From: Mycobacterium sherrisii | Lineage (GTDB): Bacteria; Actinomycetota; Actinomycetes; Mycobacteriales; Mycobacteriaceae | Assembly: GCF_002102355.1 (NCBI RefSeq) | Contig: NZ_LQPT01000104.1 | Span: 1 to 64,000, forward strand | Length of the DNA: 64,000 nt | Direction: 5' to 3' | In this document: positions 17,860 through 30,888 of the stretch, piece after piece | How positions within the stretch are numbered: position 1 is the stretch's first letter | Layout: each line of letters opens with the position of its first letter | The notes under the pieces: generated by a model | Databases searched by the model: none | The model's input: only the letters and a program-made list of their open reading frames with translations | Told to the model about the DNA's origin: nothing | Translations under genes and position numbers: made by a program

Positions 17860-18290
17860 GCCGGTTCGGCGCCGTTGCGGCCTGCGTATCCGGCCGCGGT
17901 GAGGGCGTCGAGCACGTCCAGCGGGTCGGTGCCGAGGTCCCAGCGAGAGAACAGCGAAAGCCCGTCGTCGGCCGTTTCGATTTCGAGGAAACGGACCTTT
18001 CGGCCGAACCGACGAAACTCCGTGATCCGGATGATCTCGATGGCGGATTGCTGCAAAACCTGCGTCCGGAACCACCCGCGGATCGTCAAGCCGGCCGGGG
18101 TAATTGCCAGCTTCGGCCGGGCGCGCCATGTGCCGCCCGCAAACACGAGCAGGCCCACCCCGGCAACCCCCGCGAGAACGCGCCCGGGCGGGTCTGTGAC
18201 TGCGGTCACACTAGCGATAGCCATGAGAATCCCGGCGAGGCCACAACCAGCGATTCCTGCGGCGCGCGGCTCCCAACTTGTTTGCTGCAT
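17856..18290 (-). CDS. PH-domain-like membrane protein (Rv0010c homologue)
   Basis: 144 aa. Two closely spaced hydrophobic segments (about residues 12-30 and 36-55) are followed by a bacterial PH-like domain ([58 protein letters not shown]). Such proteins sit at the membrane with the beta domain in the cytosol; no biochemical role is known. The internal ATG (MQQTSW) is used because it matches the family N-terminus; the longer frame adds nine residues. It converges with ppiA, sharing CTAG at the stops. A DnaA-box-like and palindromic region lies 36-84 bp upstream of its start. Confidence 0.88.
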   Translation of the reverse strand: MQQTSWEPRAAGIAGCGLAGILMAIASVTAVTDPPGRVLAGVAGVGLLVFAGGTWRARPKLAITPAGLTIRGWFRTQVLQQSAIEIIRITEFRRFGRKVRFLEIETADDGLSLFSRWDLGTDPLDVLDALTAAGYAGRNGAEPA

Positions 18291-18325
18291 GCCCTCGTTA
18301 ACCCCTCTAACCACCACCGATGCGG

Positions 18326-18374
18326 TTATCCACAGCAGCTATCAACAGTGGGGATAAATCACACGCGTGTGATT
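18326..18374. promoter_or_regulatory. DnaA-box-like pair and 18-bp palindrome
   Basis: TTATCCACA at 18326-18334 is a perfect DnaA-box consensus, and an inverted near-copy (GGGGATAA, one mismatch as TTATCCCCA) lies at 18349-18357. Immediately right is the perfect palindrome AATCACACGCGTGTGATT at 18357-18374. They sit between the Rv0010c homologue and crgA, both on the minus strand, so they could act on the promoter of the Rv0010c homologue. Binding factors are unknown. Confidence 0.45.
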
Positions 18375-18445
18375 GGGTACTCACAAGGTTGCTGGCTCAG
18401 GCGCCGATGCACCCCTAAATAAATTCATTCCATGGCCGATCTTGA

Positions 18446-18727
18446 TCAGTGCCAGCGCATCGTGAGCAACAAACCGGTGATCATGAAAGCGAACGCGATT
18501 GCGTAGTTCCAGGGACCAAGTTCGGCCATCCAATGCAGGGCGGTCGGTGCCTGACTGCCGACCGCTGCTAACTGAAACACCATCAGCCAGACCAGTCCGA
18601 TCAGCATGAGACCGACGAACAGCGCAACGAACCACACGCTGGACGGTCCGACCTTCACCTTCACCGGGGTCCGGCTGACCGCGCTGACGGTGAAGTCGTT
18701 CTTCTTGCGGACCTTGGACTTCGGCAT
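18446..18727 (-). CDS. crgA: Cell division protein CrgA
   Basis: A 93-aa inner-membrane protein of the actinobacterial divisome, reported to bind FtsZ, FtsQ, FtsI and wall-synthesis proteins at the septum. The sequence starts [15 protein letters not shown], a basic cytosolic N-terminus, and has two membrane helices at about residues 32-52 and 68-88, ending in MRWH, identical in plan to mycobacterial CrgA. The internal ATG at 18727 gives the family length; the longer frame would add 21 unrelated residues. It is divergent from the DUF881 gene, with 118 bp between starts. Confidence 0.95.
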   Translation of the reverse strand: MPKSKVRKKNDFTVSAVSRTPVKVKVGPSSVWFVALFVGLMLIGLVWLMVFQLAAVGSQAPTALHWMAELGPWNYAIAFAFMITGLLLTMRWH

Positions 18728-18845
18728 GACTACCTCGGGATCACGGTGAACGGGACGGGGTGCAACGATAGCGGTTGTAGCTACACGCAAGACTTGGCTA
18801 CGAGATTAACGCACCTGGCGGCCCGGCCAGGACATCGGAGACGCC

Positions 18846-19589
18846 ATGAAACAGATCCGCCGCTCCCCGTGGAGCTTCGGTGTGCCCCTGGTCTGCTTGC
18901 TGGCCGGCCTGCTCATCGCCGCCACCCATGGCGTGGCCGGCGGGGCCGAGATCCGGCGCAGCGACGCCCCCCGGCTGGTGGATTTGGTGCGCGAGACGCA
19001 GGCGTCGGTGGATCGGCTCAAGGCCGAACGCGATGAGCTGGCCGGCAAGATCGATTCGACGCATTTGAAGTCGTCCGACGCGGCGCTGGCGGCCATGTTG
19101 CGACGTTCCGCCGAACTGGCCGCCGAAGCTGACATGACCCCGGTCCACGGGCCGGGGCTGACGGTCACCCTCGATGACGCCCAGCGTGACGCCAACGGCC
19201 GCTTCCCGCGCGACGCCTCCCCCGACGACCTGGTCGTGCACCAGCAGGACATCGTGGCAGTGCTCAACGCCCTGTGGAGCGCCGGGGCCGAGGCAATCCA
19301 AATGCAGGACCAGCGGATCATCCCGACCTCGGTGCCGCGCTGCGTGGGCAACACGCTGCTGCTCAACGGCCGTACCTACAGCCCGCCCTACACCATCACC
19401 GCCATCGGCAACGCTGCGGCGATGCAGGCCGCGCTGGCCGCGGCGCCGCTGGTGATCCTCTACAAGCAGTACGTCGTGCGATTCGGGCTCGGCTACCACG
19501 AGGAGATCAAACCGGACGTGCAAATCGTCGGTCACACCGAGCCGGCGCGCACGCACTACGCCGAGCCGAACGCCCCGATCGGCTACTGA
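18846..19589 (+). CDS. DUF881 membrane-anchored protein (Rv0012 homologue)
   Basis: 247 aa. A short cytosolic N-terminus (KQIRRSPW) leads into one membrane helix (about 8-28). A coiled coil follows (about 40-95, with LVRETQASVDRLKAERDELAGKI), then the DUF881 domain (GPGLTVTLDDAQRD, QDIVAVLNALWSAGAEAIQMQDQRI, PPYTITAIG), which faces outside. DUF881 proteins are common next to division genes in Actinobacteria and Firmicutes, where the coiled coil suggests a link with septum assembly. ATG 18846 has GGAGAC upstream. Function is inferred from context only. Confidence 0.92.
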   Translation: MKQIRRSPWSFGVPLVCLLAGLLIAATHGVAGGAEIRRSDAPRLVDLVRETQASVDRLKAERDELAGKIDSTHLKSSDAALAAMLRRSAELAAEADMTPVHGPGLTVTLDDAQRDANGRFPRDASPDDLVVHQQDIVAVLNALWSAGAEAIQMQDQRIIPTSVPRCVGNTLLLNGRTYSPPYTITAIGNAAAMQAALAAAPLVILYKQYVVRFGLGYHEEIKPDVQIVGHTEPARTHYAEPNAPIGY

Positions 19590-19637
19590 CGGCCACTGGA
19601 AAGTAGCCGGCCCGCGGCCGAACGGTAACCTGACACG

Positions 19638-20333
19638 ATGCGGATCCTCGTTGTCGACAACTACGACAGCTTCGTGTTCAACCTCGTGCAATACCTGGGG
19701 CAACTCGGAGTCGAGGCCGACGTGTGGCGCAACGACGACACCCGGCTGGCGGCACCGCCGGACGGTCACGTCGCGATCGCCACGGAATTCGACGGCGTGC
19801 TACTGAGCCCCGGACCCGGCACCCCGGAGCGTGCCGGCGCATCCATCGACCTGGTTCGCGCGTGCGCCACGGCGGCCACCCCGCTGCTCGGAGTCTGCCT
19901 CGGCCACCAGGCCATCGGCGTGGCGTTCGGCGCCACCGTCGACCGCGCGCCCGAGCTGTTACACGGCAAGACCAGCAGCGTGCAACACTCCAACACTGGT
20001 GTGCTGCAAGGACTTCCGGATCCTTTCACGGCGACGAGGTACCACTCGCTGACCATCCTGCCCGAGTCGTTGCCCGCGGAATTGCAGGTGACCGCCCAGA
20101 CCCGCAGTGGGGTCATCATGGCCGTGCAGCACACCGAGTTGCCGATCCACGGCGTTCAGTTCCATCCCGAATCGATCCTCACCGAGGGTGGGCACCGGAT
20201 GCTGGCCAACTGGCTCACTTATTGCGGATGGTCGCGCGACGACACCCTGATCCGCCGGCTGGAGAACGAGGTCCGCTCCGCGGTGCGGCCGTATTTCCCC
20301 GAGCCGGGCGCTACTGACCGAACTTCAGCGTGA
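19638..20333 (+). CDS. trpG: Anthranilate/aminodeoxychorismate synthase glutaminase subunit
   Basis: A class I glutamine amidotransferase of 231 aa that releases ammonia for the TrpE or PabB partner. The catalytic triad is clear: C87 in GVCLGHQ, and H176 and E178 in FHPES. The oxyanion loop SPGPGTPE is at 57-64. Actinobacteria often use a single amphibolic subunit for tryptophan and folate synthesis, so trpG/pabA is the fair name. No trpE or pabB lies nearby. It converges with pknB and the coding ends overlap by 23 bp. Confidence 0.95.
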   Translation: MRILVVDNYDSFVFNLVQYLGQLGVEADVWRNDDTRLAAPPDGHVAIATEFDGVLLSPGPGTPERAGASIDLVRACATAATPLLGVCLGHQAIGVAFGATVDRAPELLHGKTSSVQHSNTGVLQGLPDPFTATRYHSLTILPESLPAELQVTAQTRSGVIMAVQHTELPIHGVQFHPESILTEGGHRMLANWLTYCGWSRDDTLIRRLENEVRSAVRPYFPEPGATDRTSA

Positions 20334-22178
20334 TGATGCCGTCCCGGTTCACCCCGGAACCGGCCGGCGGGTTCTGGTAGACGACTCGGTGCGATTGGGA
20401 ACCGCCGGCGTCTACGTCGGGGCCCTTGTCGAGCACACCCGTCCAACCCAGCGCGCGTAGCCGCGGCTCGGCGTCGGTCCAGAACATGCCCGTCAGATCC
20501 GGCATGGTGAACTGGTTGCCCTTGGACACCTGCAGCTCGATGATCGAGTCCACCGGAACGGTCTGCCCCTTGGGCGGATTGGTGCCGACGATCTCGCCGG
20601 CGGGACGGGTGCTGTCCACCTGCGCCTGGGTGATCTTGGTGAAACCGTAAACCGTGAGGTTCTTCTGGGCGACGTCGACGGTCTGCCCGGCGACGTCGGG
20701 AACCTGCTTGGTCTCAGGCCCGGAACCGACGATGACCGTGACGACGTTGGTGATGGCCGACGTCTGATTGGCCGGTGGGTTGGTGCCGATCACCTTGCCC
20801 AGCAGCTCCGGCGTGGACGGCGAATTCGCCTGCTTGAATTTGCTGAACCCGGCGGCTTTGAGCTTGCTCACCGCGTCGGAGTAGGTCAGCGAGGACACGT
20901 CGGGTACTTCGCGTTGCTCGGGTCCGGTGGAGACGTTGATCGTGATCTCGTCGCCCGCGGCTACCGACGCGTTGGCGCCGGGGTCGGTGCTGATCACATG
21001 GTCAGGGGGGATCGACGAATCGGGCTTCTGCAACGTGCGGGTCTTGAAGCCCCGATTCTGCAGCGCCGCAATGGCATCGGCGGACACCTGGCCTCGCACG
21101 TCGGGCACCGCGACGTCGCGTGTCGAGCCGCCAAATGTGTTGAACGCGATGACGACGACGATCGTCAGCACCGCCAGCACCGCGACCGCGACGACCCAGC
21201 GACCGACGGGACCACCCATGCGGTCGGGGTCCACGTCGGTCAGCCGCTGCCGCGGCAGCGGGTCGGTGCGTGGGCCGTGCGTGCTCGAGGCCAGCAGTGA
21301 GGTGCGCTCGGCGTCGGTGAGAACCTTGGGCGCCTCGGGGGGTTCGCCGTTGTGCACCCGGACCAGATCGGCGCGCATCTCCGCGGCGGTCTGATAACGG
21401 TTGTCCGGGTTTTTGGCCAGTGCCTTGAGTACGACGGCGTCGAGGTCGGCGGAGATGCCGGCGTGCCGTTTCGATGGCGGCACCGGATCTTCCCGAACAT
21501 GTTGGTAGGCAACCGAAACCGGCGAGTCGCCGGTGAAAGGTGGCTCACCCGTCAGGATTTCGTAAAGCACGCAACCAAGCGAGTAGACGTCGGAGCGGGC
21601 GTCCACGGAGTCGCCGCGAGCCTGCTCCGGCGAAAGGTATTGAGCCGTACCGATTACCGCCGCGGTCTGGGTGACGCTGTTGCCGCTGTCGGCGATCGCG
21701 CGCGCGATACCGAAGTCCATCACCTTGACCGCATTCGTGGTGCTGATCATGATGTTCGCCGGCTTGACGTCGCGGTGGATGATGCCGTTCTGGTGACTGA
21801 AGTTCAGGGCCTGGCAGGCGTCGGCGATGATCTCGATCGCGCGCCGCGGCGGCAGCGGACCGTCGTTGTGCACGATGTCGCGCAGCGTCACCCCGTCGAC
21901 GTATTCCATGACGATGTAGGGCAGCGGCCCCGCCGGGGTTTCGGCCTCCCCGGTGTCGTACACCGCGACGATCGCCGGGTGGTTCAGCGCCGCGGCGTTC
22001 TGCGCCTCGCGGCGGAACCGCAAGTAGAAGCTGGGGTCGCGAGCCAGATCGGCGCGCAGCACCTTGACCGCGACGTCACGATGCAGACGGACGTCACGGG
22101 CCAAGTGAACCTCGGACATTCCGCCGAAACCGAGGATGTCCCCTAATTCGTAACGGTCGGACAGGTGCTGCGGGGTCG

Positions 22179-22182
<4 letters not shown>
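20311..22182 (-). CDS. pknB: Transmembrane Ser/Thr protein kinase PknB
   Basis: 623 aa. The kinase domain covers about residues 11-275, with glycine loop GFGGMSEV, catalytic K40 (AVKVL), HRDVKPAN with the catalytic Asp, DFG and an activation loop with T171 and T173 ([13 protein letters not shown]). A basic juxtamembrane segment leads to one membrane helix (about 331-352), then four extracellular PASTA repeats that sense peptidoglycan fragments. PknB is essential in M. tuberculosis and controls wall growth and division through targets such as FhaA, MviN, CwlM and GlmU. The ATG overlaps the pknA stop (ATGA). Last gene of the seven-gene operon starting at fhaA. Confidence 0.97.
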
Positions 22183-23513
<1,331 letters not shown>

Positions 23514-23586
23514 GGCTTGCCTCCCGCACGCTGCGGTCCTCGCGCGTTCCGCGCTGCGATCCTCACGCGCGTTCGCCTGCGCGGGC

Positions 23587-25065
23587 TCATGGGCCCCCCT
23601 GCAATGCGGCCTGGATGACGGCACGTCCAATCGGAGCGGCCAAGGCGCCGCCGGTGGCCGACAGGCGGTCGGCACCGTTCTCCACGAGCACGGCCACCGC
23701 AACCTTCGGCGCCTGCGCGGGCGCAAACGCGATGTACCACGCGTGCGGCGGAGTGTTGCGCGGGTCGGTGCCATGCTCTGCGGTACCGGTCTTGGATGCA
23801 ATCTGCACGCCGGGAATGGCCCCTTTCTGCTGTGCGTCCTTCTCGGCTCCGACCATGAGCTCTGTCAGCTTAGCGGCGATCTGCGGCGTTACCGCGCGAC
23901 GCTGCTGATATGGCGCCGTCGTGCTGATGTTGGCCAAGTCCGGTCCCTTGAGGCTCTCGACCAGGTACGGCTGCATCGTCACGCCGTTGTTCGCGATGGT
24001 CGCGGCGATCTGCGCGTTCTGCAGCGGGGTGAGCGCCACGTCCTTCTGCCCGATGCTAGACATCCCGAGGGCCGCCGCATCGGCGATGATCCCAACCGTC
24101 GACTCCGAGACCTGCAGCGGAATCACGCTCGGCGTGCTGTCCAGGCCGAACGAGTGCGCCATACTGCGCAGCGCCTCGGCCCCGGTGAGGATGCCCAGCT
24201 GCACGAAGGCGGTGTTGCAGGACCTGGCGAAGGCCTCGCTGAGCGTCACCGTCGGCTGGTCGCCGCACGGGGTGCCGCCGTAGTTCTCCAGGGTGGCGGT
24301 GCTGTTGGGCAGCGGGATCGTCGGTGCCGCCGTCAGCTGCTCGTTCTCGGTGGCCCCGCTCTGCAGCGCCGCGGCGGTCGTGATCACCTTGAACGTGGAA
24401 CCGGGCGGGTAAGTCTCCGAGATCGCCCGGTTGACCAGCGGGTTGTCCGGATCGTCGCGCAACCGCTGCCATGCCTGCGCCTGCACCTCGGGATCGTGGG
24501 ACGCCAGCAGGTTGGGGTCATAGGACGGCGACGACACCATGGCAAGGATTTTGCCGGTGGACGGTTCCAGGGCGACGACGGCTCCCTTGCACGGCGGCCC
24601 GCCGCACCCCTGCTGCATCGCGTCCCAGCCGGCCTGCTGCACGCGGGGGTTGATGGTGGTGTCGACGTTGCCGCCGCGAGGATCGCGGCCAGTGAAGAAG
24701 TCGGCCAGCCGGCGGCCGAACAGCCGCACGTCGGAACCGTTGAGCAGCGAGTCCTCGGCCCGCTCCAGTCCGGAGCTGGAATACCGCAGCGAGTAGAAGC
24801 CGGTCACCGGGGCGTACACCGCCGGGTTCGGGTACACCCGCAGGAAGCGGAAGTGGCTATCGGTGGCGACGGAGTAGGCCAGCAGCTGGCCACCCGCAAT
24901 GATCTGACCGCGTTGACGCGAGTACTCGTCGAGCAGCACCCGCTGATTGCGCGGGTCGGCGCGCAGACCGTCGGCCGCAAAGACCTGCGTCATCGTGGCG
25001 TTGAGGAGTAGCAACACGATCAACGCCATCACGGTTACCGAGATTCGTCGCAGGGAGGCGTTCAT
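23587..25065 (-). CDS. pbpA: Class B penicillin-binding protein PbpA
   Basis: A 492-aa D,D-transpeptidase that cross-links septal peptidoglycan. One N-terminal membrane anchor (about 9-30) is followed by a dimerisation domain and a transpeptidase domain with S223-T-F-K (active serine), SCN ([10 protein letters not shown]) and KTGTAEHG. It is paired with RodA, the SEDS glycosyltransferase, and both are coupled by an ATGA overlap, as expected for a SEDS-bPBP pair. It is a beta-lactam target and a PknB substrate in M. tuberculosis. ATG 25065 gives the known length within one residue. Confidence 0.97.
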   Translation of the reverse strand: MNASLRRISVTVMALIVLLLLNATMTQVFAADGLRADPRNQRVLLDEYSRQRGQIIAGGQLLAYSVATDSHFRFLRVYPNPAVYAPVTGFYSLRYSSSGLERAEDSLLNGSDVRLFGRRLADFFTGRDPRGGNVDTTINPRVQQAGWDAMQQGCGGPPCKGAVVALEPSTGKILAMVSSPSYDPNLLASHDPEVQAQAWQRLRDDPDNPLVNRAISETYPPGSTFKVITTAAALQSGATENEQLTAAPTIPLPNSTATLENYGGTPCGDQPTVTLSEAFARSCNTAFVQLGILTGAEALRSMAHSFGLDSTPSVIPLQVSESTVGIIADAAALGMSSIGQKDVALTPLQNAQIAATIANNGVTMQPYLVESLKGPDLANISTTAPYQQRRAVTPQIAAKLTELMVGAEKDAQQKGAIPGVQIASKTGTAEHGTDPRNTPPHAWYIAFAPAQAPKVAVAVLVENGADRLSATGGALAAPIGRAVIQAALQGGP

Positions 25066-26467
25066 ACCCGCTCGATTACCTCGGTGCCGGCGGCCGCGAT
25101 CGGGGCGGTGTCCCGTTTGGGGGTGCGCAACGGCCGGCGCGCGCTGTGCGAGATGCGCGCCAGAATGCCCAGCAGCACATAGTTGGCCAGCAGCGACGAT
25201 CCGCCGTAGGACATCCACGGGGTGGTAAGGCCCGTCAGCGGAATGAGTTGAGTGACACCGCCGACCACGATGAACAGTTGGATGGCCAGCGTCGAGGCGA
25301 GCCCGGCGGCCAGTAGCTTACCGAAGCTGTCGCGGGTAGCGATCGCGGTGCGCAGGCCGCGGACGATGACGATGGTGTAGAGCATCAAGATGCTTGCCAG
25401 CCCGACCAGGCCGAGCTCCTCGCCGAACGCCGCGATGATGAAGTCGGTGGCCGCCGCCGGCACCGTGTCGGGCTGGCCGTTGCCCAGCCCGGTGCCGAAA
25501 ATGCCACCCGTGGCGAAGCTGAACAGCGACTGCACGCTTTGGTAGCCGTTGCCGTCGGGGTCGGAGAACGGGTCCCACCACATCTGCACCCGAACTCGCA
25601 CGTGCACGAAAATGAAATACGCGACAACGCTTCCCGCGGCGAACAGGGTGAGACCGATGACCACCCAGCTGAAGCGTTGGGTGGCAAGGTACACCACGAC
25701 GAGGAACGACGCGTACAGCAATAGCGAAGTGCCCAAATCCTTTTCGAAGACCATGACGCCGATCGAGATCACCCAGGCCGCCAACAGGGGCGCGAGATCG
25801 CGTGGGCGCGGCAGCGTCATCCCCATCAGATGCTTGCCCACACTGGTGAAAAGACCGCGCTTGGCGACCAGGACCGCAGAGAAGAAGATCAGCAGCAGAA
25901 TCTTGGAAAACTCGGCGGGCTGAATAGAGAAGCCCGGCAACCGAATCCAGATCTTGGCGCCGTTCTGCTCGGACAGCGACGCCGGCAGGATCGCCGGGAT
26001 GGCCAGGAACACCAGACCGGTGAGTCCGAAGATGTAGCCGTAGCGGGCCAGCTGCCGGTGGTCTTTGAGGAACGTGACCACGCATGTGAACGCGGCGACG
26101 CTGACCAACGTCCACAGCAGCTGCTGGGTCGCACTGGGGTGATGACGTCCGCTGAGCTCGCTGCCGACGAGGTCGAGCCGGTGGATCATGACCAGGCCAA
26201 GTCCGTTGAGCAGCGCCACAATTGGCAGCAGTAGCGGATCGGTGTAGGGCGCGAAGCGCCGCACGGCCAGGTGTGCGCTACCGAATACTGCCAAGAAGAT
26301 CAACCCGTAGCCGACCAGATCCAGGCGCAGCCCCCGTCCCTGGTTGGCCTCGACGATGAGCAGCGCGGCCACGGTGATCAGTGCGGCGAAGCACAACAAC
26401 ATCAGTTCGGAGTTGCGGCGAGTAGGCAGCGGCGGGGTCACCGCGACCGGCGGTTGGACCTGTGTGG

Positions 26468-26471
<4 letters not shown>
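25062..26471 (-). CDS. rodA: SEDS peptidoglycan glycosyltransferase RodA
   Basis: A 469-aa polytopic membrane protein with about 10-12 hydrophobic helices. It is a SEDS-family lipid II polymerase, as shown by GFSIQPAEFSKI, the conserved Asp loop in VFEKDLGTSLL, and the C-terminal GLTTPWMSYGGSS signature. It works with PbpA, whose gene overlaps its stop. The pstP stop overlaps its ATG at 26471 as well, so pstP, rodA and pbpA are translationally coupled. Length equals that of M. tuberculosis RodA. Confidence 0.97.
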
Positions 26472-27952
<1,481 letters not shown>

Positions 27953-28007
27953 GGGCGCAACTCCTCGACCCCGGGTGCCGAGCCGGTCTGGTTGTCGTGT
28001 GCGCGGG

Positions 28008-28475
28008 TCACGGGCGCAACTCAATCGCCGTCTTGCCGATTCGGATCGGCGTTCCGATGGGAACTCGTGCCGCAGTCGTCACCTTCGCCCTGTCAAGGTA
28101 AGTGCCGTTGGTCGATCCTAGATCCTCGACGTACCACTCCGAGCCGCGCTGCGACAGCCGGGCGTGCCGCGTCGAGGCGTAATCATCGGTCAACACCAGC
28201 GTCGAGTCGTCGGCGCGACCAATCAACACCGGTTGCCCGCTGAGCGTGATGCGCGCACCTGCCAACGCTCCCTCGGTCACCACCAAATAGCGGGCGGCAT
28301 GGCGGCGTTGGCGAGACGGCAGCAGGCTGCCGCGCAATGCCAAGCCACGACGAACCATGACCGCACCCGTTGGTGCGTAGATATCAGTCTTCAAAATCCG
28401 AAGAACGGACCAAATAAATACCCACAACAGCATTAAAAATCCGGCACGCGTCAGCTGCAGTACTAGTCCCTGCAT
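28008..28475 (-). CDS. fhaB: FHA domain protein FhaB (FipA)
   Basis: 155 aa, the family length. An N-terminal membrane helix (about 5-28, LTRAGFLMLLWVFIWSVL) anchors a C-terminal FHA domain (about 75-155) with GRADDSTLVL, STRHARLS and GSTNGTYLD, which binds phosphothreonine. In mycobacteria it is a PknA/PknB substrate linked to FtsZ and FtsQ under stress. The ATG at 28475 (MQGLVLQLTRAG) is used; the longer frame adds 14 residues. A 55-bp gap separates it from pstP, and CACGGGCGCAACTC is repeated at 27951 and 28009, at the two gene boundaries. Confidence 0.96.
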   Translation of the reverse strand: MQGLVLQLTRAGFLMLLWVFIWSVLRILKTDIYAPTGAVMVRRGLALRGSLLPSRQRRHAARYLVVTEGALAGARITLSGQPVLIGRADDSTLVLTDDYASTRHARLSQRGSEWYVEDLGSTNGTYLDRAKVTTAARVPIGTPIRIGKTAIELRP

Positions 28476-28583
28476 CTGGCGTCCTTTCCGTCCTGGCGCC
28501 GCACCTCGTGAAACCAAGCAACGTCACGATACTTGGAGGGCGTTCGACGCGGGGAGAAGCACGGCAGCTTGAGCGCGGTGCGT

Positions 28584-30206
28584 TCAGTGGATCCGGACGA
28601 TGATCTCCGAGTGGCCCAACCGGATCACGTCACCGTCGGCCAGCTGCCACTCCTGTACCGGCGCGTTGTTGACGGTCGTTCCGTTGGTGGAGTTGAGATC
28701 GGACAGCAGCGCGACCTGCCCATCCCACCGGATCTCCAGGTGCCGGCGCGACACACCGGTGTCGGGCAGCCGGAACTGGGCGTCCTGGCCGCGACCGACG
28801 ATGTTCGAACCTTCGCGCAGCTGGTAGGTGCGGCCGCTGCCGTCGTCGAGTTGCAGCGTCACCGCCGCCCCGGCCCCTCCGTAACCGCCTTGACCGTAAC
28901 CGCCATACCCTCCGGCCTGCTGGCCGTAATCGGCGGGCTGGCCGTACTCGGGTGCCTGGCCGTATTCGTAATCACGGTGGGCCGTCTCCGGATAGCCCCC
29001 GCCCTGCGGACCGTAACCGCCGGCCGGAATGTTCTCCGCGTACTGGGTGTAATCGCCGCCGGCGTACTCCTGCTGGCCGTAACTCGGGGCACCTTGTTGG
29101 TAGCCCTGGTCGTAGCCGCCCTGCTCCGGATAGGACGGGCGCTGCTCGGGCGGGGGCGGGGCCGCGTAACCGGTTTCCTCGGGACGGGCCGGGCCGCGCC
29201 CGTAGTCGCCGCCGTAGCCGCCGTAGCCCGGCTGCCCGGCGGGAGGCGGGGGATAGCCGCCGCCGGGCCGGTAGCTCTGGTCGTATGCCTGCCCGCCCTG
29301 GTCGTAACCCTGGGCGCCTTGGTCATAGCCGGGTCCGCCATACCCACCGGCGGGAGGCCGCTGCTCATACGACGGTTCGTAGGGGGGCGGGTAACCGCCC
29401 TGTCCCTGGTCCGGGTAGCCCCGCCCTTGGTCCGGGTAGCCGGCCGGGCCCGGGTAGCCGCCCTGCGGGGGGTAGCCGCCCCGCTGCTCTTGGTATCCGC
29501 CCTGCTCGGGATAGCCACCGCGCTGGTCCTGATAGCCGCCCTGGCCCTGGTCGGGGTAGCGCGGAGGCTGGTAGCCGCCCGGGGGTGGGTAGCCGCCCTG
29601 CTCCTGCGGGTACCCGCCGCGCTGGTCGGGTCCGGCCTGCGGGTCTTGGCCGCCGCGTTGGTCGTCTTGCGGACGCGCGTAGTACTCGTCGCCGGGACGC
29701 CCCTGCCCCTGACCGCCGCGGTAGCTCGAGTTGTCAGTCATCGGTGGTACTCCTGGTTCTGCGCTGAACGCCTGATTTGATTGTGGCCGGACGGGGTCGT
29801 TGCCCGTCGGGCGGGGCTCGACGTCGGGGTTGACAGCACCGCGGGCGCGGAACTGGCCGGTATGCAGGTTCGGTAGCTGCTCGAACCGAACGACGACATC
29901 ACCATACGTTTCCCACCCCTGTTCATGGAGATAGTCGGCCAGGCATCTAGCGAAAGCGCCCGACGTGAGATCCGGGTCGGCGGCCATCCGCTCGAAGTCG
30001 TGCACACCGAGGGTAATGACGTATTCGTTGGGCGCCAAAAGGCGGTTTCCGTGCAGCGGCCGGACACCGTCTTCGGCTTCCCGGCGCAGTAGGGCCTCAA
30101 TCTCCTGAGGGACGATCGATCCCCCGAGCATCCGGGCGAATGCATCGCCGACCGTTGACTCGAGCTTGCGTTCGATCCGCGCGGCGAGCCCCTTTTGGCT
30201 ACCCAT
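28584..30206 (-). CDS. fhaA: FHA domain protein FhaA
   Basis: 540 aa. The N-terminal DUF3662 domain (about 1-130) includes a conserved [10 protein letters not shown] helix. The central 280 residues are low-complexity repeats of Gly, Tyr, Pro and Gln (variants of GGYPPQGGY and DQGQGGY). The C-terminal FHA domain (about 460-540) has [22 protein letters not shown] and [10 protein letters not shown]. FhaA binds phosphorylated pseudokinase MviN/MurJ and recruits regulators that restrain peptidoglycan synthesis. First gene of the seven-gene minus-strand operon; the promoter should lie in 30207-30457. The repeat tract makes this the most length-variable gene of the block. Confidence 0.96.
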   Translation of the reverse strand: MGSQKGLAARIERKLESTVGDAFARMLGGSIVPQEIEALLRREAEDGVRPLHGNRLLAPNEYVITLGVHDFERMAADPDLTSGAFARCLADYLHEQGWETYGDVVVRFEQLPNLHTGQFRARGAVNPDVEPRPTGNDPVRPQSNQAFSAEPGVPPMTDNSSYRGGQGQGRPGDEYYARPQDDQRGGQDPQAGPDQRGGYPQEQGGYPPPGGYQPPRYPDQGQGGYQDQRGGYPEQGGYQEQRGGYPPQGGYPGPAGYPDQGRGYPDQGQGGYPPPYEPSYEQRPPAGGYGGPGYDQGAQGYDQGGQAYDQSYRPGGGYPPPPAGQPGYGGYGGDYGRGPARPEETGYAAPPPPEQRPSYPEQGGYDQGYQQGAPSYGQQEYAGGDYTQYAENIPAGGYGPQGGGYPETAHRDYEYGQAPEYGQPADYGQQAGGYGGYGQGGYGGAGAAVTLQLDDGSGRTYQLREGSNIVGRGQDAQFRLPDTGVSRRHLEIRWDGQVALLSDLNSTNGTTVNNAPVQEWQLADGDVIRLGHSEIIVRIH

Positions 30207-30457
30207 CCTTCAGCGCTCGCCCGCACTTGTCGCGGTGTCTCGCCGGCGGGAGGCAAACGGCTTACCCGCGTATCGCATCACTCATGCATGGTATCGGGAC
30301 ACCGCCGCGCCGCGTCACCGTGAGAACTCTGAGAATCGCATCCCCGCACTGGTCTTGGGTCGCGTGCAGCTGGCAGGTCGGTGCAGATCGGGGCGGCCCG
30401 CGGGAGCGGTTAGGGCCAAGCACTATTACAGTGATATGGTCCTTCGGTTGTTTCCCC

Positions 30458-30543
30458 GGGCGAGTGGCGGAATGGCAGACGCGCTGGCTTCAGGTGCCAG
30501 TGTCCTTCGGGACGTGGGGGTTCAAGTCCCCCTTCGCCCACCA
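30458..30543 (+). tRNA. leuT: tRNA-Leu (CAG anticodon) with encoded CCA
   Basis: A class II tRNA. Acceptor GGGCGAG pairs with TTCGCCC, discriminator A30540, then an encoded CCA. The anticodon arm CTGGC-TTCAGGT-GCCAG gives CAG. The long variable arm is TGTCCTTCGGGACG, and the T-arm is GGGGGTTCAAGTCCCCC. Its 3' end is repeated 295 bp downstream. Confidence 0.96.
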
Positions 30544-30544
30544 T
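30529..30544 (+). repeat. 16-bp direct repeat, left copy (tRNA-Leu 3' end)
   Basis: CCCCTTCGCCCACCAT covers the T-stem, acceptor 3' strand and CCA of the tRNA-Leu gene. An identical copy lies at 30824-30839. Such a pair is the usual trace of site-specific integration at a tRNA gene. Confidence 0.8.
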
Positions 30545-30558
30545 TGTGATGAGTCGGT

Positions 30559-30780
30559 TCATGGGTGACAGATCCCCTGGCCACCGGCCAGTGTCCAGTG
30601 TGCCAACTTTGGGTTGGGTTGTTCGGCGGCGAAGCGGTGATAGGAGCTGCGCGGTGGTTTGCGTGGCTGCCGGGTGACCAGGCCGTGGTGGCCCAGGTGT
30701 CCTTGCAGGGTGACCGGGCCGGCGTCAAGGCCGTCGGCGACGAGCTGTGTGCCTGTGAGCACGACAGTGGCGGGTGTAAC
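30559..30780 (-). pseudogene. IS481-type transposase fragment
   Basis: The minus-strand frame reads VVLTGTQLVADGLDAG, then HLGHHGLVTRQP, then PPRSSYHRFAAEQPN and HWTLAGGQ. These follow the order of an IS481-family transposase (N-terminal helix-turn-helix region into the start of the DDE core) with internal pieces missing. No catalytic DDE core remains, and it is cut off at both ends within the interval between the two tRNA-Leu repeats. The family assignment is from memory of the conserved phrase pattern. Confidence 0.6.
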
Positions 30781-30823
30781 CCATGACGCGACTCATCTGC
30801 CACTTGTGTCGTGAGCTCACACA

Positions 30824-30839
30824 CCCCTTCGCCCACCAT
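30824..30839 (+). repeat. 16-bp direct repeat, right copy (orphan tRNA-Leu 3' end)
   Basis: A second CCCCTTCGCCCACCAT without a tRNA body. With 30529-30544 it brackets about 280 bp that contain only a transposase fragment. It is probably the right attachment site of a mostly deleted element. Confidence 0.78.
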
Positions 30840-30888
30840 GAGCGGTGGTTCGAACTGCGACCACGGGCCGCGCCCAGCTCGGTCAGAT

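Noticed and set aside
28860-29740. Tandem-repeat tract considered as a CRISPR array or minisatellite
   Set aside because: It is the in-frame Gly/Tyr/Pro/Gln repeat region of FhaA; units vary and there are no spacers. No CRISPR array is seen in the window.
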